Source of the DNA: Phalacrocorax aristotelis
Lineage: Eukaryota > Chordata > Aves > Suliformes > Phalacrocoracidae
Assembly (NCBI RefSeq): GCF_949628215.1
Contig: NC_134283.1
Span: 11,593,638 to 11,657,637, forward strand
DNA length: 64,000 bases
Reading direction: 5' to 3'
In this document: piece by piece, positions 1 through 11,147 of the stretch
How the letters are laid out: every line of letters starts with the position of its first letter
How positions within the stretch are numbered: position 1 is the stretch's first letter
Program-made: the position numbers and the translations under genes
Notes under the pieces: generated by a model
Databases searched by the model: none
The model's input: only the letters and a program-made list of their open reading frames with translations
What the model was told of the DNA's origin: nothing

Positions 1-929
1 CCATATTTGTCCGTGAAATTATCTGTAAGTTTTGCAATGGCAGAATTTAGGCAGCAGTCTCCTGGAAGGCACACTACACTGCCCAAATGCCAAAGCTGCA
101 GGCTATGGTGTAAATCGTACTGGTACAACTTGTTGGCATAACACAGTGTGACACCAAAGAGGTTAAAAAGAGTCACTGGTTTTCATTGTCTGCTTTCTCA
201 AGAGAGAGAGATTTGCTGCTGCAAAAGTGTCTACCAGATCTAAATGGATTACCTGCAGCACTGGTAGCATCTGCACTCCATTAGGAGAGAGGCGTAACAG
301 GAGCCTGCCCTTTGGACTGGGATTCCTTCAGCGTTTCAGCTTTACGGTGCAAATCTCAGTTTCCAATGCTTGCCAACTGATCCCTTCTGAGTCTGACCAA
401 GAGTAACGGTGCAAATGCTGCATAATAGCTTCCCAGTATCCATGTGCAGGACTCCTTTCAGGTTTCGCTTTATGTGGTCCTCAGCAGATAAAAAAGCAGC
501 AATTTTAGCCTTCGAACGCATACCATACTGCAGTAGAGTGAAATCAACACAGTACAGGTGAACACCGGAATACCTCTGCTCAGCCTATCTGTCCTGGTGC
601 CCAGCTCTGACAGGCAGGCAGTTGTCACAGTGTCTGCAGCAATAAGAAATGCAATTGTGCATGCATGCAAAGCTAATAGCCATCCTGCCTGGCAGAGTTT
701 CAAGTGAGAGCAAATCAGGTAAAAACAAAAACCATCCCTTCTAAAGTGTTTACAGGTGTCATTTTTTTTTAAGCATCAAAAGATCAAAGTACATGCCAAT
801 CACAGCAGATGAGGTGAAGGACTATGCGGTTTGGTGGACAGAAGACAGAGACGAGTTTGTAACTCTGCAGTTCAATTCTAGCTCGGCAGCTTCTTTCAGC
901 TAGCAAATTGGGTTAGGAGAGCCACCAAC

Positions 930-963
930 CTGGTGTAACTCTGTATCAATGGAGTTACACCAG
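930..963. repeat. Perfect 12-bp inverted repeat in an ancient repeat fragment
   Basis: CTGGTGTAACTC at 930-941 and GAGTTACACCAG at 952-963 are exact reverse complements around a 10-base spacer (TGTATCAATG). The following bases, CAGGGATGAGAG, resemble a dispersed amniote repeat that I recall as 'atggagttacaccagggatgaatttggccc'. A decayed second copy lies about 650 bp downstream. The family name is not certain. The inverted repeat is read directly; the repeat assignment comes from recalled pattern. Confidence 0.6.
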
Positions 964-1580
964 GGATGAGAGTGACTGACAATACCTACCTGTTTCAGTC
1001 ATCAGATTATATGCATTTAATGTCAGTACAGCACAAGGGAACAAGCTGATGTGCTGCAGGGACTAGGTATACTCATCAATTTATTACATTTCATGTAACA
1101 GAGAAACTTGGCAGAACCAATGTGGCTAGCAGCAGCATGGGGCACAACCTGTGTCAGCAACAGCCTGGCATCCTCCACACCACCTTGCTACTCTGTGCTC
1201 GAGAGATCTAGTCCCGCTTATGCTTTCACATATGAATCTTGTGTTTGCATGCCTGCGTATTTCTTCTATTTAAATATGCACTTTGTTCCTTAAGATTTTA
1301 TTAACCCATTAATAGATTAATTCAGATTTCAGTTATACAGGTACGAATTTGGAGTAACTCCTTCAAAACCAGCGGAGTCATCTCTTTGGGAAGGCTGTCT
1401 GACCAGGAAAGGTACATGCGTGCACCCGTAAGTGCATGATGCTTTCTCTTCACTTGCCAGTGGTTTTACACCTTCAGATGTTTTCGAGTCTGAGTACCGC
1501 AGATGCCCAGAAGCAGCATCTTACTATACAATATTCAGGTTGTCGTAACTCCTCTCCACATGTCACATCAGTGTACATTC

Positions 1581-1618
1581 CTGGTGTAACTCGACAGAGG
1601 TTAACAGGGTTACACTAG
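1581..1618. repeat. Second, decayed copy of the CTGGTGTAACTC palindrome
   Basis: The left arm at 1,581-1,592 is identical to the left arm of the element at 930. The right arm GGGTTACACTAG at 1,607-1,618 differs from the ideal complement at two positions and is separated by 14 bases. The following bases 'ggattattttggcca' again match the tail of the same repeat type. Another related piece, 'attctcattgacttcactc ... gagatttggccca', sits at about 1,698-1,738. Confidence 0.5.
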
Positions 1619-2066
1619 GGATTATTTTGGCCAGGTTTATTATTAGAGCAGTTTTCTAAAAGAATAGGGCTTATTTTGTTTCCATTGATGTTCATGGTAA
1701 AATTCTCATTGACTTCACTCAAAGAGAGATTTGGCCCAACAAACCAATATCCAAACCACCTCCACTTATTTCAGTGAGAGTAGGCAAGGAATTAATAAGG
1801 TCCAATGTATTTTTAAATCTTAGATTTCATAAATGATCACAAGCATGTAGGTCACAAAATATACACAGAACGACACCTACGACAACCACCAGTGGGATCA
1901 TTAAAATAATTAAGTTAGGCCTAGAGACAAATTCATTTCATAACAAGTTCCTTGCAAAACAGACACCCCCTTGCTTCAGAATCTAGGGAGTCTGTTTTAT
2001 AAACTTCCTAAGTAGTTCATGAAATATCCCCCTAAGCAGACCAGGTCTACTTGCCATTGCAGGGTC

Positions 2067-2096
2067 TTTATAAATCAAAAGTTTATAAATCAAAAG
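2067..2096. repeat. Exact 15-bp tandem duplication
   Basis: The 15-mer TTTATAAATCAAAAG occurs twice without a gap, at 2,067-2,081 and 2,082-2,096. This is a simple local duplication inside intron sequence, with no apparent function. Confidence 0.9.
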
Positions 2097-5000
2097 ACAA
2101 ACACCAGTGATGTGTATTCAAAGACCAAACATGAAGAGGTAATGCCTCGTCTGCTCCACTGGTTCGGTGGTTAGCTGTGACCTCAGGACACGATTTCCAG
2201 TACAAAGCTACCGAATCCGCCTCTTTACATAACTCCTCTCCATGTGATGAGGGAGCTGGATGCAAAGCACATGAAGAAGCCATCAGTAAAGGAGATTCCC
2301 CTTTGTTTTAAGCGTAAAGCTGCTACACCTGGGAACCTGAGCACAGGTACAGTACTTTACACCATGCTCATCGGCAGAAAACAGCCTCCACTAGCAGCAT
2401 GTAAAAGGAGACAGGCAGCTCCTACAGCATCCTGTGGGAGTGGTTTCTCAAAATATGCTGCTAATGCTGTTCATGTTACCGCTCTGAAAATGACTGCTGA
2501 AAAATACTTAAATTCTGCTGCTGGCACCAAAATGCCCTGTCAGGTGAGTGGTAAGCAAAAGTAGCAATGAAAGAAATAACAAAGTACCTGACCAACTAAC
2601 CTCAGAACCTGCCATAGTATGCTAAACAAACAAAAAAAAAAGGTAGAATTTTTTATTTCCTTGTCTGCTGGCTTCTCTTTGTGAGTTTTAATAAACCAGA
2701 CTAGTTTTCAACCTGTTGGGTGGGAATTACTAACGTGCTATGTGTAAGTCGGCTACAGTCGCGTTATCATTGTAGAAGAAAGGGAAGAGCAAGGAATGAG
2801 GCAAGGTCAGCTGTGTTTTGCACTGAAGGTACTGGAGACACTGTTCAATGTTCATCTTCTAGACTCCTCTCAGTGGCCATAGTTGACATCTCTCCGGACC
2901 CCAGCCAGGCTCCACAAGCTCCACAGAGGTGCCTGTTCTTCCTTTTGGCTAGCCAAGCCAAATAAGCTAGTATCTGGATAGGAATGTGCGATTTTCTCAA
3001 ATTCAGGCTTTTTTGAACAGCCTGTGCCAGGCATAGCACCACAGCCATAATTTTATTTCTTTTTGTGAGATGAGTGTTGATTTGCTATATTCTCCTCTCC
3101 ATGAATAGCATGGTCTGCCCCTTCCTAGATGCCATAATACCCATTTATGCCTAGAACTCCACACAACCGAGGCTGCAAATGTATACAGAGAAATAATAAT
3201 TTCTGAAAAAGTGTTCATCAGAGACTAGCTATGCAATATTTTCTTGTACATTTTATGAAATATTCCAAGTAAACACACAAATAATTCATTCTTCAACAGG
3301 GCCCAATCTCAGCACCCAATTACAGTAAGATTTGTACTCCCAAAGGGTAAACTCTGCTTTCCTCTCCAGAGCCTGCGGGCAGTCCCTGGGCAGTGGCTGT
3401 GCTGGGCAAGGCAGCAGTTATGATGTCCAGTAAGGAGTAAACACCTTTATCACAGCAGACAGCTCAGCTCTGTTGTGGCTCCCTACATGCCAGTTAATAG
3501 GAGATCCTGGAGAGGTGGATACAGACAGATCTAAAGAATCAGTTTCCATAAAAATTGCTTCCCTCCTGTCCCCCCAGGTCACTGGAGTGAAGGGTTACAG
3601 GGACTATTCTCCCTTACCACCAAAGCTGCCACTCCACCTCAGTAGTATGAAGAAATCTGCTATCACAGTGCGCTTCCACAGGCTCTGCCAGACCCTGAAT
3701 CCAGGACTTTTTCCCATTAGTGAAACCTAGAGACAGAGTATGTAACATCATCATTCCCAGCTGTAATTAAATCCCTGTTACAGATAGTTTTTATTTTCCA
3801 CAGAAGCCAAGCCACGTGTCCCTCCTCTGGCACAGGTAATGCCCTGGTGATCACAGACCTGGGACTGGTGCAACTCCTGCCAGAGCGGCTCTGGCCAGCC
3901 TGTCTGCAAGAGGAAATGGTTCCTCACCTCCACCCACTGTGCTCTGCCCTGCACACCACCCAGGAACTGTGCTGGATGAATCCTAGCAGCAGTGCACATC
4001 TGCCCATAGGAATGAACGCTTCACACCTTTCCTAGAGCTTATCAAAGCACTGCATGGACTTGCGTGACCTCAGCCACACAGCACCTGTACAAAACAGCAA
4101 TACTTGGCTTTGCAGATGGGGAAAGACCAGTTCATTAGCAGCCTGGCAATGACAGTTCCTTTGCTTGCTCCAGTTGCCACTCCAGTAAGTGCAATATCCA
4201 CAGGCAGAGTGGGGCTAAACAGAGGATGGGAAGGGGAAAGGCCCTTTTTAAGGGTTTTTTCCTTAAGGGTTCTGCTGGTCAAAATTGCCTTGGAAACCAA
4301 AGAGAGATTTGCTCAGTCAACAACCAAATATGAAAAACTCAAGAGTTTTATCTCTAAACTGCAGATGCATGAAATGAAACCAAAAATTATTTCAACCTCC
4401 ATGAAAATTCTTATACTAACTCGGAAAAGGCGCTGCATATAACCAAAACCTCTGGTTTTCGGCTCCCTTACTTGTTCTCATCTGCAGTGTACACCTGACT
4501 GCCTTAAACAACGGCAGAGCCCCAGGGAGTGCTGGCAGGCTCACCCCTCCGCAGAGCTGCCATGCTGGTGTGCAGTGTCGTAACGCGTGCGCAATGTTCA
4601 TGCACTGTGCCCATACCCTGCATCTCTGAGCATTTGTAATGTGCAGGAAAAACACTTACTCCTGCCTCTTCAGGTGTTTTGCTTTAAAGTCTGTGTACGG
4701 TTTAAGTTCACAACACCTATTAAAATTAATGAGCTTTGCGCTACAGCTCACATGCAGGCGCATTTTGTAGCACTTCGCCTGATTGTGGGCTGCTGGCTCT
4801 GACTCAGAAACTCTTTGTCTTCTGGGTAATATACAGCACTTCATAGCCCGCGAACACCAGAGCCTGCTGTCACCCCACAGACAGGGCACTCGACAACTGA
4901 CCTCAGTGGGAAGAGCGGTACCTTACGAAGGGTGAAACGTACCATGGCAGCATGCTCACCAATGTCCTTCACTGTGCTTAAAACAGAGTCCATTTAGCAG

Positions 5001-8000
5001 GTGTGCAGGGATGAGAGAGGGACAAGACACTATAGAGATGCTGGATGGATGAGCAGCGTGGAATTGCAGTGGCATGGAGAGGTCTGGGAGACACCTAAGT
5101 CAGGACAAATGCTACCGATGATGCAGTGGTGCAGGACCGCTGAGGCACAGGGCTGGCAGGAGGCTGTGCTGGCCCAGGAGAGCAGACCACCTCTGCTCCA
5201 GACTGGGATCTTGCCCTTGAATGCGCTGTGCATTTGCAGCCACCAACAACCTCTGGTTATGAACGAATCTGGTCTTCACTCCATTTAACCTGTCTGGAGT
5301 ACAGGCCTTGTTTAAGGACTGATTTACACCCTAACTGCCAGCCTGGGGTAAGCAACAAAATTTGCTAATTGGACATTGTTTTCAGGCAATAACATGAATA
5401 ATACACAGGTTTGATGGGAAATCAGCAAATAAGTTAGTGTAAGAGTGACACTGGATTGATCCTACATGAGCAAGAAATGTGAGATGTCCTTAGGTATGCT
5501 AATTACATATCCTAAACATATCCAAATTAAGAATTTCTCTGCTGCCAAGTAGTGCAGAGCAGGACCAAGTACGGAGCCCTTAGTGTAAAGGATGATGTGG
5601 AAAATCTGTCTTCTACATCTCGGTAGGTGTTTGAGCTCATGAAACCACTGTATCTGGCTATACAGGGTCAGCAGTCATGTTCTGTCAGGGGCAATAGAGG
5701 GGTCCTAAAGCTTGGTGAAGAGCATTCCCCTGAACTCAGTCCATCTTGGTATGGCTGTAGGAACTTGGGGAGAAGAAGGTCTCAGGAATCAGTGCTGAGC
5801 TCCAGCAACCAAAGAGATGGAGGTACTGGGGGAAAAGGTAGGGGAATTGAAAACCACAGATGCCTACAGAGTAGCTAGAATCCAAAGGTCATGCTTGGTA
5901 GGAGAGCTTGTCTGAGGGTGGGTCTATACAAGAATGACAGTTTGTTTTGTCCAGAAACATTCAGAGAGAGAAGTGTTTTAGGGGACTCCTCTGTAAATCA
6001 CTGAAAAAGTCCATGGGTTCAGAGGAAAGTGAGGCAGGAATACGCCTGGAAACCTCTACTATGCCTTGTAACAGCTAAAGTTGTTAGTTTCTGAAACAGC
6101 TAATAAAGCCTGTGTTGGTTTTCTTTAGAGGACAGAGCCCCCAGAGAATGGGATGCCAAAGCCCAGGTGCTCCAAAACCTGAGATCAGGACGTGCACTAT
6201 GTTAGCACTGGCTCTGCATGCCCTGGGCCACGAGGCCTAAAAGCTCTTTTTTCCTGAAGAGGAAAGGCTGGGAGCAGAGATGTCCCAAACATGGTGTGCT
6301 ACAAACTGTCGGGGAGGCTCCCTGCCATCTGTGTCCCACACCATTCCCACCTAGACACCGCTGCTCCAATTTTTGGAGCTCACTTTTGTCACATGACTAA
6401 CGCTAGCAAGAGCTTTTATAGATACATTTCGTACAAAAGAACATACGTATCTCTAATAAAGGGTTATACAACTCATACTAATTAACCAAGAATGTAAGGT
6501 AAACATATTTACCTTTTATAGCAGAACAACTCACAAACAGCTCACAGCAAGTCTCTGAATTAAAAACACTACTCTGGGCTGCAAAAAGGACAGGCTGCTG
6601 ATGGAAAATCTTGCTCTGCTTTCTAACAGAATTTCAAAGTGATATCAAAATTTCCAGTGAAATTGAGAAGCTGGGGCTTGCTGTGGTATACAGGTATCTG
6701 GAACTTCTTTTCCACCTGAAGTCAATAAGACATCTGCCACTGAGTTCAGCAGGAGTAAGACTGGAGGATCTGGCAATGTCTTTGGGTATTCCTGACTGCA
6801 CCTTAGGAGCTTGGATTTTTGGTGTGGGTTTGTTTTTTAAATAAAATAATTGTCTCACTCCCTTGAATAAATACAGTTTGCAACTCACTTTATAGATGTG
6901 CTAACACTTCTGCAGCCTTTACAATTTGTCATATAAATCCTTATTCAAGTGTCAATGTGTGAAGGGTCTGCTATAGAGGTCCTCTGGGTGAAAACATGAA
7001 TGAAATTTCTAGAGGAAATGCTCTCAGAGATTAATAATTTGTCTGCTTAGCCAGTTACTTTAGAAATAAAATGTTGTTAGTAAGAGTCACCAGACTGAAT
7101 ACAACAGGTTTTTTTTCTTTCTACCTGTAACTCACAACTACCAGAGTTGGGAGTTTTGGTGGGAGAACTTGCTGAAAAAAAACTATTGAAACTGAGCCTT
7201 AGATCCAGGTAAGAAAACATCAGCCTCTTTTTACCACCAAAGCTTGTTAACTTTAATGGCAATTTTGGGTATGCACAGAAAGTAGCCTCAAGTCGCTATA
7301 GGAAGAGGGATTAATAATAATATTTCTGAGATAATTTCCATAACCATCATCATTATGCTGTTGTTGATTTCAGTTTCTTTTATATGTTTCTCATTTTCCT
7401 TGCCTTTCACCCTCTGAAAGGCCAGTTTTCTTTCCTGTATGGTGTTTCATTCAAAAAACCAACTGGAAAGGTGTGTAAGAATAGCATGTAAGGTGAGTGT
7501 GAGTGGTTTAGAAACCATCTTTGACAGTGGCTTTTTAAGCCTCTTCTCCTTTGACACACCAGTTGTGCGCTACACAAGTTTTCTCCTTTTTAGATGAGAG
7601 AATTTATGTAGCCCATAAAAATTTACTGGAAAGAGGGTGTCTACCCCCTTTAATGCCTAATCTGGCACCCTTTACTTATGCAAATTTAATCAATGGACAA
7701 ATGCTCTTCTCACAGCAGCTGCACTAATAAAAACAACATCAAAGACTTCGCCAAAGTTGCTCTGAAACAACTCTGGGATCATTGAAATGCAATATTCAGC
7801 CTCCAACTTCAAATCACCAGCCATTCACCCACGTGAGTACAACTTCCAGAGTCATGTCCTTTCTCTCCCCAAATTAGAGCCAACCACATAACTTGGGAAC
7901 AGCCAAGCAGAGCCAGCCGAGTGGGCTGAACACAGTCAATGCTAACAAATTACAATAAGGAATGTATCACGCTGCCTGCTGTCAGGTGTAATTTATATCA

Positions 8001-8062
8001 TACCAGAGGGGTGACTGGAGAGCAGGTATAGGCAGGAACTGGTCATACCTATACTTGCTCCT

Positions 8063-8154
8063 GCTGGGCCTGATCTGGCAAGCTGCTAGGAGCTCTTCCC
8101 TCCCACTGAAGTCAACATGAACTGAGTTTGTTCAGGACATAACAGGATCGGGCC
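8063..8154. repeat. Ancient interspersed repeat with inverted ends
   Basis: The segment opens with GGGCCTGATCTGGCAAGCTG and closes with AACAGGATCGGGCC, so the two ends are near reverse complements (GGGCCTGATC against GGCCCGATCC). The middle reads 'ctcttccctcccactgaagtcaac', a phrase that recurs in an old repeat of birds, turtles and crocodilians. Related fragments appear at about 6,715-6,770 ('cctgaagtcaataagacatctgccactgag') and near 60,300 ('cctgacttcagtgggag'). The inverted ends suggest a small non-autonomous element. I cannot give the family name. Confidence 0.5.
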
Positions 8155-10971
8155 ACCTCAAAATACTATGGAAGGATAAACACGATTTGATGGTTTATTT
8201 TTTTGTGTTTTCCATTAGCATGCAACGTCTCTCTGCATGCATACCCCGATTGTATTTATACACATGCTCACAATCTGTATGTGTCCATAAACATACATGT
8301 ACGGTATACACTACAAGCTAAAATCCTCCTTAGGATTTTGGAGCACAGAGAAAGAAATAGAGATTTTAACACAGAAAAACAGGAAGCTTATTCCCACAGC
8401 TTTCAATTTTAATGAGCACAAACTATTTTATGGGACTGGAGCTAAGATTTAGCAAAACATTTCAGCATATGCTTACATCTTTGCTGAAATTCTATCTACA
8501 AATTTATTTGATTTCTTAAATTTGAAGCTTTTAAACTCACGCGCAAACCAAGAATTTAATATGCTGTCCAAAATAATCCAGAAAGCTCTGTGCGCAGATA
8601 AGTATGGTCATGCCTCTATATGTGGCCGTGCATATTATCTCTGAGCATAAGCTCAGAGCATAATGCTCTGGCGTTACCTCCAGATGTCTTGCTCAGAAAA
8701 GCCATATACTTCCTACTGCACCTGTGAGAGACCTGGACTTCCTCTCGCAACCAAAAACCAAACCACTGCGAAGACAGCCTGTGCCTTACGGAAGATATAT
8801 GCCAGGGCAGTGAAACACCACTAGGAGCTCCAACCATCCCCACTGAAGTAACTGCAAGTACCTTGCCTTAACCAGGAACAAGAGCAGGCCAGACTCAATG
8901 CAGGGTAACCAACCAAGTCTATTATGCAGCACTGCAGAAAAACAAATTAATTTTTTCTTAATTTAAAAAGAAACAATAATAAATTATGGTGTACCCTTCA
9001 TCCAGCTTTATAATGTATGTAGCAACATGTCCTACTTGGGATGCTGGTGAATGGTTTTCTTTTGCTATAGAAACATATGCGATTTACAGATCTCATCCTG
9101 TGAGCCCTTACTCCAGTGAGAACTGAAGTTTGAGCAGCTGACAAAGCATTCAAGCCTTATGAGATAACACAGCAATACAAACGAAAGACAATACACAGGA
9201 AAACATCAGGCAGCACGTGAGCTTTGGTCAGCCACAGTTTTGTACTTTCAGTTTAAACAAAGTACAAAATCAGAAGAAATACACTTTTGTTATTAATCAA
9301 ACAGGAGAAAAAGGTTTTACAACAGTACTCTACTCTCTTTAAATAAAATCCATGAATTTATGTATATTCTCCCAATGCTTTCATAACTGAAGCTTTTATT
9401 AAGTAAGTCTGATACGGGGCATATTTTAAAAATTGTGTCAGCAGTTATATTTTAAAATGTGGAAACAGATGTGCTACTCTAGTACAACTGCTGAATCTTC
9501 TCTGTATTTTTTTATACTATGAAGCACTTGCCTGCTTCTCTGTTATAAATCTCTCCCCACTGAACAGATTTCTTCTCTATGATTAAAGTAGTACCACACA
9601 GACATCATTAAACAGACACTGTCCAGAAAAGCCATAGTTTTGGCCTGGCCATAAAATATAGCTATTTTAATAATTGTTTCTTTTCCATAGAGAATTTCAG
9701 CAGCTCCCTTTCCTTGGAATGAAATCACAGCCATATGCTTTATGACATCAGAGGCGTTTCAAGGTGTCTCCATAAATGTCATTTATTGCTTGGGAACCTG
9801 CCAAATCTGTGCAAAAATTCCTACTTATTTTCAAGGAAAAATCTTCAAATGAAACTAGAGCTTTCCACTGGTTGTCATATCAAAAAACCAAATCTATCCC
9901 TTATGGAAATACTGGCCATGCAGGTAGCAAAACCTCCGGTAACAAAACCTGCTGACGTGGGCTCTGGTTTGCTTTTGAGTCAATAGTGCCTCCTTTAACC
10001 ATTCTGCTGAGTACCCTGACACTGCACGTCCACTCCTTCTCTTGGTTACATGAGGCACTTACCCTTCTGAAAAATAAGCAGTGTGAATGACAAAAAGGTG
10101 AAGTGGTTTAGCGTCATAACTGTAAATCAAAATCAGATATGTCTAAAGGTACTGCTCTGATTAATGTGTTTTAACCCATAACACAGCGGTCCCTTCCACG
10201 CTACCGTCATAGGCCGGATGCTGCCCAGGATCCCCCATCCTTCATAGTGCTCAGTACCCTGCAGGACTGGGAGTGGGCAAATCATAAAGACACTCTATGT
10301 CATATACACAAATATATTCTCATGACGCATCTATCGATAATTTGGCATATCTGGAGTCTCTCTGAAATAATGCTGGCCAGGTCTAAATACGTCTTGCCGG
10401 ACATGTCACCGAGCTGTCCAGCACAAATCAGCTACTTTTAAGCATGCAAAGATTCAGTCCAATCTGTAGCTGCAGGCAGACAGAGCAGGTCGGCCGGCCA
10501 CTGCCCGAAGGAAATGACCGCTGTCACTGAGGCACACAGCTACCACTGAGGTTAGGATTGTGGCTGGCCAACAGAAGCATCCATTAGGCCCCGTGTAACA
10601 GAGCTGACCTGTTTTCCTAAGGAAGATAAAAAAGATTTTTTTTTTCCCTAAATCTTAAAGAAAGAAGTTGCTTGGTACAGTTGGAAATAATCTAGGGCAG
10701 CACACCAACAGGTGCTTCAAACGTTATCGGCAGAGTATAGAAGACATTGAGAGAAAATGAATAGACTCTCTAAATAATACATAAATTTTACAGGCTTTTT
10801 TTCTGTAGAACCCCAGTGAAGTTACTGTATAAATCGGAAACTGAATTATTCATAACTGGCAAATATATATAATAAATTGTATTTCGCATTGAAATATTCC
10901 TCGCAGGTACATGCCTCTTTCCATGCAATGAACAGAAATGGGCAGAGAGCCTGAAAACACCAAGGTCTTAC

Positions 10972-11147
10972 CTGGAGTCTGGGTACTTTGTCAAGGTAGC
11001 CAGGCTGCTGGTGTACATGTGTCCTCCTACATCGATGTGCACAGGAGCGTTCGACTTGGTGAGTTGAGCTGGGAGAGGAATTCCTTGAGCAGCCAGAGGA
11101 GAAACCGGGGACCGTGTTAGAGACAGACGGGACATGCTTCTTCCCTC
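10972..11147 (-). CDS. KCTD15: KCTD15 exon with the start codon and first part of the BTB domain
   Basis: KCTD15 is a BTB/POZ protein that assembles into oligomers. In vertebrate embryos it limits neural crest formation by blocking AP-2alpha activity and dampening Wnt signalling. This exon encodes 54 full codons from the ATG at 11,135-11,133. It starts [14 protein letters not shown], continues through [17 protein letters not shown], the start of the BTB fold, and ends at KYPDS plus the first two bases of the next Arg codon. [17 protein letters not shown] and KYPDSR fit KCTD15; the paralogue KCTD1 has SPASPLNNQGIPTPAQL and KYPESR. The acceptor is a pyrimidine tract ending CTTTGCAG before 11,147. 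The donor is CCAG|GTAAGA at 10,972, leaving phase 2. The ATG context is good (A at -3). The frame is open upstream (E-G-R-S before Met), so a longer N-terminal isoform, as in human, is possible, but I did not find the exon that would encode it. The other coding exons lie beyond the left edge. Confidence 0.95.

Larger units (their letters stand above)
1..10971 (-). other. KCTD15: KCTD15 intron, open at the left edge of the window
   Basis: This is the intron following the KCTD15 start-codon exon, beginning with the donor GTAAGA at 10,971. The next coding exon should encode the rest of the BTB domain (the HYFIDRDG region). I looked for it on the minus strand and did not find it, so the intron is at least 10.97 kb and its acceptor lies outside the window. 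All reading frames here are short, mostly under 110 codons, and none resembles a known protein. Recognisable content is limited to old repeat fragments near 0.93, 1.58, 1.70, 6.7 and 8.1 kb and one 15-bp tandem duplication. The stretch 7,600-7,860 is AT-rich, has an octamer motif ATGCAAAT at 7,678 and could be a conserved non-coding element, but that needs an alignment. Confidence 0.75.

Noticed and set aside
7600..7860. Functional enhancer around the octamer ATGCAAAT
   Set aside because: The octamer occurs several times in the window (for example near 37,093), as expected by chance, and there is no alignment to show conservation; kept only as a remark in the intron entry.
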